64,000 nt of DNA from DAOMNN01 sp050486545 (GCA_050486545.1 JBJHDM010000013.1:1-64000); one strand, 5' to 3'; counted from the stretch's first letter, positions 18,858-27,887 are shown. Notes: generated by a model not told the origin, from the letters alone. Made by a program: numbers and translations.

Positions 18858-19604
18858 ATGCAGACCTTGCCGCGCGTCCCGGTCCGGGAGACGACCGAAG
18901 AACCGGCCCCGACGCTCGCCGGGATTCAGCAGGCGCTCGACGAGTACGGCCTGCAGGTCCGGGGCGTGTTCGCCCCGGATACGGAAGACCGGGTTCCGCG
19001 GGTGGAGGAGGATGCCGCGGTGGCCGTCGTCCTCGTCGGCAACGTCGGCTCATCCCTGTGGCCGGCGTTTTCAGGCTCACCCGAGTACGCCGACGGCCAG
19101 CCGGAGCCACTGGACCGCTGGAGTCGGCGTATCGGGGAATCCCTGGCCAGACGTTTCGGTGCGAACGCCCTGTTTCCGTTCGGTGGTCCGCCGTTCCATC
19201 CGTTCCAGCGCTGGGCGGCCCGGGCGGGACCGGTACGTCCGTCGCGATTGCACCTGCTCATCGACCCGAAACACGGACTGTGGCATGCCTATCGCTTTGC
19301 GCTCGCCTTGTCGGAGCTTCCACCGGACCAGCACCGGACGCCGCGATCGGAAATCGAGTCTCCCTGCCTGGACTGTCCGCAGACCCCTTGTCTGCAGGCC
19401 TGTCCGGTGGGAGCGTTCGAGCCCGGGGGCTATCGGGTCGAAGCCTGTTGCAGCCACCTCGCGCAAGAACCGGAAGGTGAATGCTTGCGTCATGGCTGCG
19501 CGGCGCGGCTTGCCTGTCCGGTCGGTACGGACTCCCGATATGTCGAGGCCCACGCGCATTTCCATCAGTCCGCTTTCCTGCGGTCGCGCCCTGCGGCGCG
19601 CTGA
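18858..19604 (+). CDS. 4Fe-4S ferredoxin-like protein
   Basis: 248-residue soluble protein starting five bases after the ntrX stop. The C-terminal third is cysteine-rich: C170, C173, C178 and C182 form CxxCxxxxCxxxCP (CLDCPQTPCLQACPVGAF), followed by C197, C198, C209, C214 and C220 in a second set ending ACPVG. This resembles the double-cluster tail of epoxyqueuosine reductase-like proteins, but the N-terminal part is not a cobalamin domain that I recognise. It probably binds one or two [4Fe-4S] clusters and transfers electrons or senses redox. The partner is unknown; the NtrYX neighbourhood may be relevant. Confidence 0.7.
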   Translation: MQTLPRVPVRETTEEPAPTLAGIQQALDEYGLQVRGVFAPDTEDRVPRVEEDAAVAVVLVGNVGSSLWPAFSGSPEYADGQPEPLDRWSRRIGESLARRFGANALFPFGGPPFHPFQRWAARAGPVRPSRLHLLIDPKHGLWHAYRFALALSELPPDQHRTPRSEIESPCLDCPQTPCLQACPVGAFEPGGYRVEACCSHLAQEPEGECLRHGCAARLACPVGTDSRYVEAHAHFHQSAFLRSRPAAR

Positions 19605-19668
19605 GCGGATTCCCACGGGTCGGGTGATGCGCCGCAACATGCAGTTTCGGAGGCCGGCTTCATCGGCG

Positions 19669-19674
19669 TACAAT
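19669..19674 (+). promoter_or_regulatory. Possible -10 of the trkA promoter
   Basis: TACAAT lies 32 bases before the trkA start, in the 102-base gap after the ferredoxin gene. The same hexamer is the best -10 for speD and for the class V aminotransferase. No good -35 was found. Confidence 0.3.
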
Positions 19675-19706
19675 GGCCCGGGTCTTTGGGCGGGGATGCG
19701 GGCACA

Positions 19707-21110
19707 GTGAAGATCATCATTCTGGGAGCGGGACAGGTCGGAACCTCGGTGGCGGAGAACCTCGTCTCCGAAGCCAACGACATCACCCTGGTCGACACCA
19801 GTCCCGAATACCTGGAGATCCAGCGCAACCGCCTCGAAGTGCGGACGGTTTGCGGCAACGGGGCCTCGCCGGTGGTGCTCGAGGAAGCGGGGGCGGCCGA
19901 TGCCGATCTGCTGATCGCGGTGACGCAGTCCGACCAGACCAACCTGTGTGCCTGCCGGGTCGCCAAGACGCTGTTCAACCTGCCGACACGAATCGCGCGA
20001 CTGCGCTCGGGGGACTTCGTCGACTATCCGGAACTGCTCAACGACGAGAACTTCGCGGTGGGGTTCTCGATCTGCCCGGAGCAGATTGTCACCGACCACA
20101 TCAAGCGGCTGATTTCGTTTCCCGAAGCGCTCCAGGTGCTGGAGTTTGCCGGGGGCGTGTTGAGCCTGATCGGGGTGCGTGCCTTCGAAGGCGGACCTCT
20201 GATCGGCCATCCGCTCAAGGCGATCCGCTATCACATGCCCAACATCGAGGTGCGCATCGCCGCGATCTACCGCAACGGCGAGCCGATCATCCCGCAGGGC
20301 GACACCGTGATCATGCCGGGCGACGAAGTCTTCTGCCTGGCTGCTTCCGTACATATCCGGCAGGTGATGCGCGAGCTTCGCCGCTCCGACCAGCCGATGC
20401 GACGGATCATGATCGCCGGCGGCGGCAACATCGGGTTCCGCCTTGCCCGCTCGATCGAGCACGACTACAACATCAAGCTGCTCGAGCTCAACAAGCGGCG
20501 CACCGAGTACCTGGCGACCCAGCTCAATCGCGCCCTCGTGCTGCGCGGCGACTCGACCGACGAGAAGCTGCTCGAGAACGAAGGAATCGACGAGACCGAC
20601 CTCTTCGTCGCGCTGACCAACAACGAGGAAGACAACATCATGTCGGCCTCACTGGCAAAGCGGATGGGGGCCCGCCGCACGCTGGCGTTGATCAATCGCA
20701 AGTCCTACGTCGACCTCGTTCAGGGCGGACCCATCGACATCGCCATCTCCCCGGCGCAGATCTCGATCGGCACGCTGCTCGCACACGTCCGTCGGGGCGA
20801 TGTGGTGGCCGTGCATAGCCTGCGCCGCGGGGCTGCCGAAGCGCTCGAGATCGTCGCGCACGGCAACGAGAAGGAATCCAAGGTGGTCGGCAAGCGCATC
20901 GAGCAGATCCAGTTGCCGAAAGGTGCGACGATCGGTGCAATCGTCCGAGAGGAGCGACGCCCGGACGGTCGGGTGGTGCGCCACGAGGTCATCATGCCCC
21001 ACCACGACACGGTGATCGAGTCGAACGACCACGTGATCGTCTTCTGTACCCACAAGCGACTGGTCCGCCCGGTCGAGAAGCTGTTCCAGGTCGGTTTCTC
21101 CTTCCTCTGA
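19707..21110 (+). CDS. trkA: Trk potassium uptake system peripheral protein TrkA
   Basis: Cytoplasmic NAD(H)-binding regulatory subunit of the Trk K+ transporter. 467 residues from GTG 19707 (MKIIILGAGQVGTSVAENL). Two RCK modules are visible: the first Rossmann motif GAGQVG near residue 7 and the second GGGNIGFRLARSIE near residue 240, each followed by a TrkA-C domain. The start follows a GGGG-rich ribosome binding site. trkH begins two bases after the stop, so the two subunits are co-expressed. Confidence 0.95.
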   Translation: MKIIILGAGQVGTSVAENLVSEANDITLVDTSPEYLEIQRNRLEVRTVCGNGASPVVLEEAGAADADLLIAVTQSDQTNLCACRVAKTLFNLPTRIARLRSGDFVDYPELLNDENFAVGFSICPEQIVTDHIKRLISFPEALQVLEFAGGVLSLIGVRAFEGGPLIGHPLKAIRYHMPNIEVRIAAIYRNGEPIIPQGDTVIMPGDEVFCLAASVHIRQVMRELRRSDQPMRRIMIAGGGNIGFRLARSIEHDYNIKLLELNKRRTEYLATQLNRALVLRGDSTDEKLLENEGIDETDLFVALTNNEEDNIMSASLAKRMGARRTLALINRKSYVDLVQGGPIDIAISPAQISIGTLLAHVRRGDVVAVHSLRRGAAEALEIVAHGNEKESKVVGKRIEQIQLPKGATIGAIVREERRPDGRVVRHEVIMPHHDTVIESNDHVIVFCTHKRLVRPVEKLFQVGFSFL

Positions 21111-21112
21111 GC

Positions 21113-22570
21113 ATGCGCAGCTACTTTCCGGTCCTGAACGCGCTTGGCCTGATCATTATGATCTTCGGCCTGCTGATGGGATTTCCGATCGCGATCTCGT
21201 ACTACCTCGGGGACGGCGCGCACATTGCGTTCGATACGGCGATGCTCGTCACCTTCAGTGCCGGACTGGCGCTGTGGCTGTTTACCCGCGGCAAGCGCCG
21301 CGACCTGCGCGTACCGGACGGTTTCCTGCTGGTCGCCTCGAGCTGGATCGTGCTGCCGATCTTCGGCGCCCTGCCGTTGATGGGGTTCCTGCCGGACCTG
21401 ACCTTCACGTTCGCGTACTTCGAGGCCGTCTCCGGCCTGACCGCTACGGGCGCGACGGTGCTCTCCGGCCTGGACGACCTGCCGGTCTCCATCAATGTCT
21501 GGCGTACCTTCATGCACTGGATCGGCGGCATGGGAGTCATCGTCCTCGTCGTCGCGATCCTGCCGCTGCTGGGCATCGGCGGGCGCCAGCTATTCAAGGC
21601 GGAAGTACCGACGCCGATGAAGGAGCAGAGCCTAACACCGCGCATTACCGAAACGGCCAAGGGGCTGTGGATTACGTACATCCTGCTGACCGTGGCCTGC
21701 GGTTTCAGCCTGTGGCTCGCCGGCCTAGACGGATGGGATGCGCTGATTCATGCCTTCACCGTCGCGGGCCTGGGCGGATTCTCGAGCAAGGACGCATCGA
21801 TCGGGTACTTCAACAGCGTTCCGGTCGAGATGGTAGTCATCGTATTCGCGCTGCTTGCGGGCTTGAACTATGCGACCCACTTCCTTGCGCTGATCCGTCG
21901 CAGTCCGCGGCCCTATCTGCGCGATCCGGAGATTCCGTTCTTCTTCGGCGTGCTGGTGCTCAGCACGGCCATGTTGACGGCGTTCCTGTACTTCTACAAT
22001 GCGCATACCGACTTGCCGACGACGGTGCGCTATACGGCCTTCCACGTGGTATCGATCTCGACTTCACTCGGGTTGGCGACCTACGACTACACACTGTGGC
22101 CGATGTTTGCCCAACTCTGGATCCTGTTCCTGGGCAGCTTCATCGCTTGTTCCGGTTCGACCGGAGGCGGCATCAAGATGATGCGGGCGATCATCCTGTA
22201 CAAGCAGGTGTACCGCGAGATCGTGCGTTCGCTGCATCCCAATGCCGTGCATCCGGTGCGACTGGGGATTCAGCCCGTGCCCAACCAGATCCTGCATGCG
22301 GTGCTGGGGTTCAGCTTCATGTACATGGTGTCGATCGTGACGCTGACGCTCGTTCTGTCGGCCTCCGGACTCGATATCGTCACCGCCTTCTCTTCCGTGG
22401 TCGCATGCATCAACAACACCGGCCCGGGCCTCGGCGCGGTCGGACCGGCCTCGAACTATGCCGGCCTGAACCCGTTTCAGATGTGGACGCTGTCGTTCAC
22501 GATGATCCTCGGGCGCCTCGAGATCTTCACCCTGCTCGTGGTGCTGACCCCGGTGTTCTGGCGTCGCTGA
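21113..22570 (+). CDS. trkH: Trk potassium uptake system transmembrane protein TrkH
   Basis: Pore-forming subunit of the Trk K+ transporter, 485 residues, almost entirely membrane-embedded. The four pore-loop (M-P-M) repeats are partly readable from their selectivity-filter contexts: SGLTATGATV, AGLGGFSSK, STSLGLATYD and INNTGPGLGAVGP. It is used with TrkA, encoded immediately upstream. ATG 21113 comes two bases after the trkA stop. Length and filter signatures fit TrkH/TrkG rather than KtrB. Confidence 0.95.
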   Translation: MRSYFPVLNALGLIIMIFGLLMGFPIAISYYLGDGAHIAFDTAMLVTFSAGLALWLFTRGKRRDLRVPDGFLLVASSWIVLPIFGALPLMGFLPDLTFTFAYFEAVSGLTATGATVLSGLDDLPVSINVWRTFMHWIGGMGVIVLVVAILPLLGIGGRQLFKAEVPTPMKEQSLTPRITETAKGLWITYILLTVACGFSLWLAGLDGWDALIHAFTVAGLGGFSSKDASIGYFNSVPVEMVVIVFALLAGLNYATHFLALIRRSPRPYLRDPEIPFFFGVLVLSTAMLTAFLYFYNAHTDLPTTVRYTAFHVVSISTSLGLATYDYTLWPMFAQLWILFLGSFIACSGSTGGGIKMMRAIILYKQVYREIVRSLHPNAVHPVRLGIQPVPNQILHAVLGFSFMYMVSIVTLTLVLSASGLDIVTAFSSVVACINNTGPGLGAVGPASNYAGLNPFQMWTLSFTMILGRLEIFTLLVVLTPVFWRR

Positions 22571-22693
22571 CCCACCGGCCGGTCCCGCGCTCGCGGTGAT
22601 CCCCGAAGCGTTCGGCGCCATCGTCTCGCTTCCGGCCACACAATCCGGGATAATCGGGGGCTTGACCGAACGAGCACAGCAAAGGATGCAATT

Positions 22694-23764
22694 GTGAGCC
22701 GCCTACGCAACGACACGTTTTTGCGCGCCCTCCTGCGCGAACCTACCGATTACACGCCGTTGTGGCTGATGCGGCAAGCGGGGCGGTATCTGCCCGAGTA
22801 TTGCGAGACGCGGCGACGTGCCGGCAGCTTTCTCGACCTGTGCAAGAACCCCGATCTGGCCTGCGAGGTGACCCTGCAGCCGCTCGCGCGCTACGACCTC
22901 GATGCTGCGATCCTGTTCTCCGACATCCTCACGATTCCCGACGCGATGGGCCTCGGGCTTTACTTCGCCGAGGGCGAGGGGCCGCGCTTCGAGCGACCGC
23001 TGCGCGACGAATGGGAAATCCGCAATCTCACCGCCCCGGATCCCCACGCCGAGTTGCGCTACGTGATGGATGCGGTGACCGAGATCCGTCGTGCACTCGA
23101 TGGCAGCGTGCCGCTGATCGGGTTTTCCGGAAGTCCGTGGACGCTTGCGTGCTACATGGTCGAGGGCGGCTCGTCCGACGACTACCGCAAGGTGAAGACC
23201 CTGGCCTACAGTCGCCCGGACCTGCTGCACCACATCCTCGGCGTGACCGCCGATGCGGTGGTCGCCTATCTGAACGCCCAGATCGAATCGGGGGCGCAGG
23301 CCGCAATGGTGTTCGACTCCTGGGGCGGCGTGCTGTCCGAGGCGGCCTACCACGAGTTCTCCCTGCCCTACCTGAAGCGCGTCGTCGACGGTCTGATCCG
23401 CGAGAACGACGGTCGCAGGGTCCCGAACATCGTGTTCACCAAGGGCGGTGGCCTCTGGCTCGAGAATATCGCGTCGATCGGATGCGATGCGGTCGGGCTG
23501 GACTGGACCATGGACATCGGCCGCGCACGCGCGCTGGTGGGCGACCGCGTGGCCCTGCAGGGCAACCTCGACCCGTCGGTACTGTTCGCGCCGCCCGAGG
23601 TCGTCGCCACCGAGGCCCGCAAGGTGCTCGACTCGTACGGACCGCATCCAGGCCATGTCTTCAACCTCGGGCACGGCATTTCCCAGTTCACGCCGCCCGA
23701 GTCGGTCACGGCGCTTGTGGAGACGGTTCACGCCCACAGTCGTGCGATCCGTTCGCAGGCCTGA
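22694..23764 (+). CDS. hemE: Uroporphyrinogen decarboxylase
   Basis: Heme pathway enzyme converting uroporphyrinogen III to coproporphyrinogen III. 356 residues from GTG 22694, preceded at 7 bases by AAAGGA. Family signatures are clear: PLWLMRQAGRYLPEY (about residues 21-35), the catalytic aspartate in LFSDILTIPDAMG, and GFSGSPWTLACYM. The downstream gap holds a rho-independent terminator and an AT-rich block with DnaA-box-like sites. In Caulobacter the origin also lies beside hemE, which is why the gap deserves attention. Confidence 0.97.
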   Translation: MSRLRNDTFLRALLREPTDYTPLWLMRQAGRYLPEYCETRRRAGSFLDLCKNPDLACEVTLQPLARYDLDAAILFSDILTIPDAMGLGLYFAEGEGPRFERPLRDEWEIRNLTAPDPHAELRYVMDAVTEIRRALDGSVPLIGFSGSPWTLACYMVEGGSSDDYRKVKTLAYSRPDLLHHILGVTADAVVAYLNAQIESGAQAAMVFDSWGGVLSEAAYHEFSLPYLKRVVDGLIRENDGRRVPNIVFTKGGGLWLENIASIGCDAVGLDWTMDIGRARALVGDRVALQGNLDPSVLFAPPEVVATEARKVLDSYGPHPGHVFNLGHGISQFTPPESVTALVETVHAHSRAIRSQA

Positions 23765-23838
23765 AAGGATCGGCAGGGTCGAGGCCTCGCAGCACCAATC
23801 CGTGTTGCGGTTTCGACCTTGTTCGGGAGGGAGCTGTC

Positions 23839-23859
23839 AAGACCTGATCGCAGGTTTTT
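23839..23859 (+). terminator. Rho-independent terminator of hemE
   Basis: ACCTG (23842-23846), loop ATCG, CAGGT (23851-23855), extended by A/T pairs on the outside and followed by a T-run through 23859. It lies 75 bases after the hemE stop. Confidence 0.65.
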
Positions 23860-23922
23860 GGCTTGACTTATTCACATCCTTTCGATCTTCGGCGCGAATT
23901 TTAGCGAATTCATTGCGCACCA

Positions 23923-23960
23923 TAAGTGTTTTTGCAAGTTACTGGAAACTAAGTGTTTTT
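23923..23960 (+). repeat. 11-bp direct repeat TAAGTGTTTTT (two copies)
   Basis: Exact copies at 23923-23933 and 23950-23960, 27 bases apart, in the AT-rich part of the hemE-priA gap. An inverted partial copy (AAAAACACTT) is at 24146-24155. AT-rich iterated repeats beside DnaA boxes are typical of duplex-unwinding elements. Confidence 0.6.
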
Positions 23961-24163
23961 TTGTTGCCTATTGTTAAGGCAAGGTGACAGAGTAGCTGTC
24001 TCGACGCCGTTCTGCGCGGTTTTCAGCGACTTCTCCACAAAGTTGCCCACAGCTTATGTGGACAAGCGAAGAGATGGTTTTCTGGCAGGTAGTTAGTGAG
24101 TTTTTCGAGTGCCAGCCTCAGGACTTCACTCCAAGTGATTGATCGAAAAACACTTGTACCGAA

Positions 24164-26350
24164 ATGATCAAACCCGGAACCCGGATCGTTCGTGTCGCGC
24201 TTCCGGTCCCGATCGACCAGGTATTTGATTACACGGCAGAAAGTGTACTTGAGGCGGATATCGGACGATGCGTCCGGGTCCCGTTCGGTCGCAATGAAAA
24301 GTGCGGCGTTATCGTCGCCCTGCCCGACCGGGCAGACGTCGATCCGGCGCGCCTGAAGCCCGTCGGCAGCATCCAGCGCGAGGTCGCCCCGCTTCCTTCG
24401 GACTGGCTCGACCTGGTTGCCTTCGTCGCACGCTACTACCATGCGCCGCTCGGTGAAGTGATCGCTCTGGCGCTTCCGCCGGGACTGCGTCGTGCCGATC
24501 CCGTTTCCAGTGAAGAGGCCGATCCCTTCATGGTGGTCTCGGAGGCCGGTGCCCGGGCGCTCGAGTCGGCGCGCCGCCCGAGCCGGGCGCTGGAACTGGT
24601 GCGAGAAGCCGCCAGGATGGGCGCGACACGACGGAGCCGGCTGCGGGCACTCGAAACGGGGGCCGCGGTGGGCGATGCGATGCGTCGGGGCTGGCTGCGT
24701 GTGGTCGAGGCGTCCGAAGCGGAACCGGGTGGTGCAAGTCGTCACATCCTCACGACAGAGCAGGAAGAGGCGGTCGCGGCCGTGGCGGCCGGGTCCAACG
24801 AGTTTGCCTGCTGGCTGTTGCAGGGCGTGACCGGCAGCGGCAAGACCGAGGTCTACCTGCAGTTGGCCGAGCGCACCTTGGCGGCCCGACGGCAGGTGCT
24901 GATGCTGGTCCCGGAGATCGCGCTGACGCCGCAACTGGAGTCGCGCGTCGCCGACCGCTTTCCCCGGGCGAAGGTGGTCAGCCTGCATTCGGGTTTGTCG
25001 GAGGGCGCGCGCTCGCGAGGATTCGTCCAGGCGCTGGAAGGCCGCGCGGACATCGTGCTGGGGACACGGCTCGCGGTGTTCACCCCCTTGCCCCGGCTCG
25101 GTCTGATCCTCGTGGATGAGGAGCACGACGCTTCCTACAAGCAGCAGGAAGGGGTGCGCTATTCGGCGCGCGACGTTGCCGTCTGGCGCGCCCGCGATCG
25201 CGGGGTTCCGGTCGTGCTGGGCTCCGCCACGCCTTCGCTCGAGAGCTGGCAACATGTGCGTTCGGGCCGCTACCGAAGGCTGCGTCTTGATGCACGTGCC
25301 GTCTCGAAAGCACTTCCGGAGGTCCGCTGTATCGACACGCGCCGGGTTCGTCTCGACGAGGGCTTGAGTCCGGCCTTGCTCGAGGCCATTCGGACCCGGA
25401 TCGAGCGCGGCGAACAGTCCCTGGTCTTCCTCAACCGCCGTGGCTACGCCCCGGTGCTGTCGTGCCCGTCCTGTGGCTGGGTGAGCCGCTGTGCGCACTG
25501 CTCGGCCAATCTGGTGGTCCATCTGGCCGATCGGCGAATGCGTTGTCACCACTGTGGCAGCGATACCGGCGTTCCGCCTGCATGCCCGGTGTGCGGAAAC
25601 CAGGACATCCAGCCCTTCGGGCGCGGAACCCAGCGGATCGAGGCAAGACTCGGCGAGCTGTTCCCGGAGGCGCGCATCCTGCGGGTGGATCGCGATTCGG
25701 CGCGCACCCGCGCACAATGGGAAGCGCTGCTGGCCAGAATCGGCCAGGGGGACGCCGACCTTCTCGTGGGTACCCAGATGATGGCCAAGGGCCACGATTT
25801 TCCGCAGCTCACGCTGGTCGGCGTCGTGGGCGCCGATGCGTCCCTGCACGCTGCGGATTTTCGTGCACCGGAACGGCTGTTCCAGCAACTGATGCAGGTC
25901 GGCGGTCGGGCCGGGAGGGGCCGGTTGCCCGGAGAGGTGCTGATCCAGACCGAGTACCCGGAGCACCCCCTCTACCGCTTCCTCGCGCGGCACGATTTCG
26001 ATGGGTTCGCCGCCCGTGAATACGCTGAGCGCGGTCAGGCGGGGTTTCCTCCTCACACGTATCAGGCGATGCTTCGTGCCGACGCTCCGACGCTGGACAG
26101 GAGCCGCGAGTTCCTCGCCCACGCACGTCGCCTGGCGCTCGAACTTGTTCCCGACGGTGTCCGGATCTTCGATCCGGTTCCGATGCGTCTGACGCGCCTG
26201 GCCAGGCGGGAACGGGCGCAGTTGCTGGTGGAGTCCGATGAGCGCACGTCGCTGCGGCCGTTCCTTGGGGCGTGGGTGAGTGCGCTGCGCGCCCAACGCA
26301 CTGCGCACGACCTGCGTTGGCAGATCGACGTCGATCCGCTGGAGGTGTGA
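24164..26350 (+). CDS. priA: Primosomal protein N' (replication restart helicase PriA)
   Basis: 3'-5' DNA helicase that reloads the replisome at stalled forks. 728 residues from ATG 24164. The N-terminal DNA-binding domain covers about 1-110; the SF2 helicase core has GVTGSGKTEVYL (K227) and the DEEH box; the zinc-binding insert has paired cysteines (CPSCGWVSRCAHC, CHHCGSDTGVPPACPVCG) between helicase lobes; the C-terminal domain is complete. It is divided from hemE by the candidate origin region and converges on the carbonic anhydrase gene. Confidence 0.97.
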   Translation: MIKPGTRIVRVALPVPIDQVFDYTAESVLEADIGRCVRVPFGRNEKCGVIVALPDRADVDPARLKPVGSIQREVAPLPSDWLDLVAFVARYYHAPLGEVIALALPPGLRRADPVSSEEADPFMVVSEAGARALESARRPSRALELVREAARMGATRRSRLRALETGAAVGDAMRRGWLRVVEASEAEPGGASRHILTTEQEEAVAAVAAGSNEFACWLLQGVTGSGKTEVYLQLAERTLAARRQVLMLVPEIALTPQLESRVADRFPRAKVVSLHSGLSEGARSRGFVQALEGRADIVLGTRLAVFTPLPRLGLILVDEEHDASYKQQEGVRYSARDVAVWRARDRGVPVVLGSATPSLESWQHVRSGRYRRLRLDARAVSKALPEVRCIDTRRVRLDEGLSPALLEAIRTRIERGEQSLVFLNRRGYAPVLSCPSCGWVSRCAHCSANLVVHLADRRMRCHHCGSDTGVPPACPVCGNQDIQPFGRGTQRIEARLGELFPEARILRVDRDSARTRAQWEALLARIGQGDADLLVGTQMMAKGHDFPQLTLVGVVGADASLHAADFRAPERLFQQLMQVGGRAGRGRLPGEVLIQTEYPEHPLYRFLARHDFDGFAAREYAERGQAGFPPHTYQAMLRADAPTLDRSREFLAHARRLALELVPDGVRIFDPVPMRLTRLARRERAQLLVESDERTSLRPFLGAWVSALRAQRTAHDLRWQIDVDPLEV

Positions 26351-26354
26351 AATG

Positions 26355-26375
26355 CAGCACCCAGGGCCAGTGCTG
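26355..26375. terminator. Hairpin between convergent priA and carbonic anhydrase genes
   Basis: CAGCAC (26355-26360) and GTGCTG (26370-26375) form a 6-bp stem with a 9-nt loop in the 39-base gap between the two stop codons. There is no T-run, so it is at best a weak bidirectional terminator. Confidence 0.25.
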
Positions 26376-26389
26376 AACCTGCCGTCGGG

Positions 26390-27043
26390 TCACTCGCTGC
26401 GCAGCCGCGCGCAACCCTCGTTGAATTGATCGAGGGCTTCTTCGCGTCCGCCGCAGCTCACGTCGAGGTTGCGGATGATTCCGTCGGACAGGGCATAGCA
26501 CCACCCATGGACGGTGACGTGCTGCCCGCGTGCCCAGGCCTCGCGCAGGACCGAGGTCTGACAGACGTTGAGCACCTGCTGCATCACGTTGAGTTCGCAC
26601 AGCCGGTCGGTGCGTCGCGCCGGATCCTCGATCGCTTCGAGTACGTCGAGGTGCCGGTCGCGAATGTCCTGCACATGCCGTAGCCAGTTGTCGATGAGGC
26701 CGAGCCGGCTGTTCTTCAGCGCGGCCGCGACCCCGCCGCAACCGTAGTGCCCCACGACAAGGATGTGGCGGACCCGAAGCGCGTCGATCGCGTACTGGAT
26801 GACCGAAAGCGCGTTGAGGTCGGTGTGGACCACCTGGTTCGCGACGTTGCGGTGGACGAACACCTCGCCGGGCGCCAGCCCCACGATCTGGTTGGCGGGA
26901 ACGCGGCTGTCGGAGCATCCGATCCACAGGTACTCGGGGGACTGCTGATGTACCAACCGGCTGAAATACTCCGGATCCTCGGCCCGTTTCTGTTCTGCCC
27001 AGGTCCGGTTGTTCTCGAACAAGGCGTCGATTTCCCTCTTCAC
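26390..27043 (-). CDS. can: Beta-class carbonic anhydrase
   Basis: Zinc enzyme interconverting CO2 and bicarbonate. 217 residues when started at GTG 27043, which has an AGGGGGAT ribosome binding site 8 bases upstream; a longer frame to 27076 lacks this. Zinc ligands are readable: C43 and D45 in CSDSR, H99 and C102 in GHYGCGG, plus R47, which forms the D-R dyad. Length and motifs match the E. coli Can clade. It is transcribed alone, converging on priA, with a TATAAT on its own upstream side. Confidence 0.93.
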   Translation of the reverse strand: MKREIDALFENNRTWAEQKRAEDPEYFSRLVHQQSPEYLWIGCSDSRVPANQIVGLAPGEVFVHRNVANQVVHTDLNALSVIQYAIDALRVRHILVVGHYGCGGVAAALKNSRLGLIDNWLRHVQDIRDRHLDVLEAIEDPARRTDRLCELNVMQQVLNVCQTSVLREAWARGQHVTVHGWCYALSDGIIRNLDVSCGGREEALDQFNEGCARLRSE

Positions 27044-27097
27044 GTCGATCCCCCTGCGACGGCCAGGCCGCTCCACGCTTGCACGCTATAATTATGA

Positions 27098-27103
27098 ATT
27101 ATA
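27098..27103 (-). promoter_or_regulatory. Possible -10 of the carbonic anhydrase gene
   Basis: Perfect TATAAT on the minus strand (27103-27098) in the gap upstream of the carbonic anhydrase start, inside a short AT-rich near-palindrome. The hexamer 17 bases upstream is a poor -35. Confidence 0.35.
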
Positions 27104-27155
27104 CACGGAATGCCGTTCCCGATATCGCCTGTTCGCATGGCAAACGACGTGCGGG

Positions 27156-27887
27156 TTAGCGGTTCCAGATTCCGAGCGCGTTCAACTGACGGCTTGCCGC
27201 TTCGGACCAGCCGCGGTTCGCGGCCGGGCTGGCCGGGCTGGGGTGGAGTACGCGGCCGATCTTCACGGGCAGTCCGCGCAACGCGAGCGTGGCACGACTC
27301 TCGGCCCAGGCGCCGACGCCGATCAGCCACTCCGGCTCCAGGATCTCCGTGACCCTGCGCAGATGCGCGTCGCAGGCCTCGAGCAACGGCCGGGCCTCGG
27401 ACGCCGGAAGCTTGTCCGGGGTCAGGTTTCGACCGCCATCGAAGAAGGCGAGCGGGCAGTAATTGGCGACGAAATGGTCGGCGAAGAATGCGTCGGCCGG
27501 GCCGAAGCGTTCCCGGAACAGGCCCCAGAGCCGCCGTCCCGAGACTTCCGAGCGTGGACAGGCAAATCCCTCCACGGGGCGTGCAGGATTCTCCGGCGCG
27601 GGGCGGCCGATCGGGCCGGACAGGCCCAGCCAGTCCTGCACGATGGCGATCTCGCCAAAGGGCACGCCGGTCTGGACCATCCCGAACGGCCCCGGATTCA
27701 TGCCGAGGAACAGGACGCGCTTGGCACCTCGACCGTAACGTGAGAGATAGGCTTCGTGGACCGGCCAGGCATACTCCAGGGGGTTGTAGACATGGGTGAC
27801 CGGCGCCTGGAAACGAAGGCTGCCGAGCGCTTCGGACAGGGTGCGCGCCGCTTCGATCAGGGCGTCGGGGCGAGAGGGCAAGGTCAT
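27156..27887 (-). CDS. SMUG1-type single-strand-selective uracil-DNA glycosylase
   Basis: Base-excision repair glycosylase of the UDG superfamily, 243 residues from ATG 27887. The first catalytic motif is GMNPGPFGM (62-70), with the typical following QTGVPFG. The second is HPSPAS at 215-220. This pairing is characteristic of SMUG1-like enzymes (family 3), which remove uracil and oxidised pyrimidines. It lies downstream of ampG in the same orientation, 41 bases from its stop, and may be co-transcribed. Confidence 0.87.
   Translation of the reverse strand: MTLPSRPDALIEAARTLSEALGSLRFQAPVTHVYNPLEYAWPVHEAYLSRYGRGAKRVLFLGMNPGPFGMVQTGVPFGEIAIVQDWLGLSGPIGRPAPENPARPVEGFACPRSEVSGRRLWGLFRERFGPADAFFADHFVANYCPLAFFDGGRNLTPDKLPASEARPLLEACDAHLRRVTEILEPEWLIGVGAWAESRATLALRGLPVKIGRVLHPSPASPAANRGWSEAASRQLNALGIWNR

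Larger units (their letters stand above)
23765..24163. other. hemE-priA intergenic region; candidate replication origin
   Basis: A 399-base gap, markedly AT-rich at about 23860-24150 compared with its GC-rich surroundings. It holds four DnaA-box-like nonamers: TTATTCACA 23868-23876, TTCTCCACA 24031-24039 and TTGCCCACA 24043-24051, and TTGTCCACA on the minus strand 24065-24057. Three of these differ from TTATCCACA at one base and TTGCCCACA at two. Two direct copies of TAAGTGTTTTT occur at 23923 and 23950, with a partly inverted copy at 24146-24155. No open reading frame is credible. It may be oriC, a secondary DnaA-binding locus, or a priA control region. Confidence 0.45.

Noticed and set aside
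24141..24156. TTGATCGAAAAAC near 24139 as an FNR box before priA
   Set aside because: The right half-site does not match ATCAA/GTCAA; only the left half resembles the motif.
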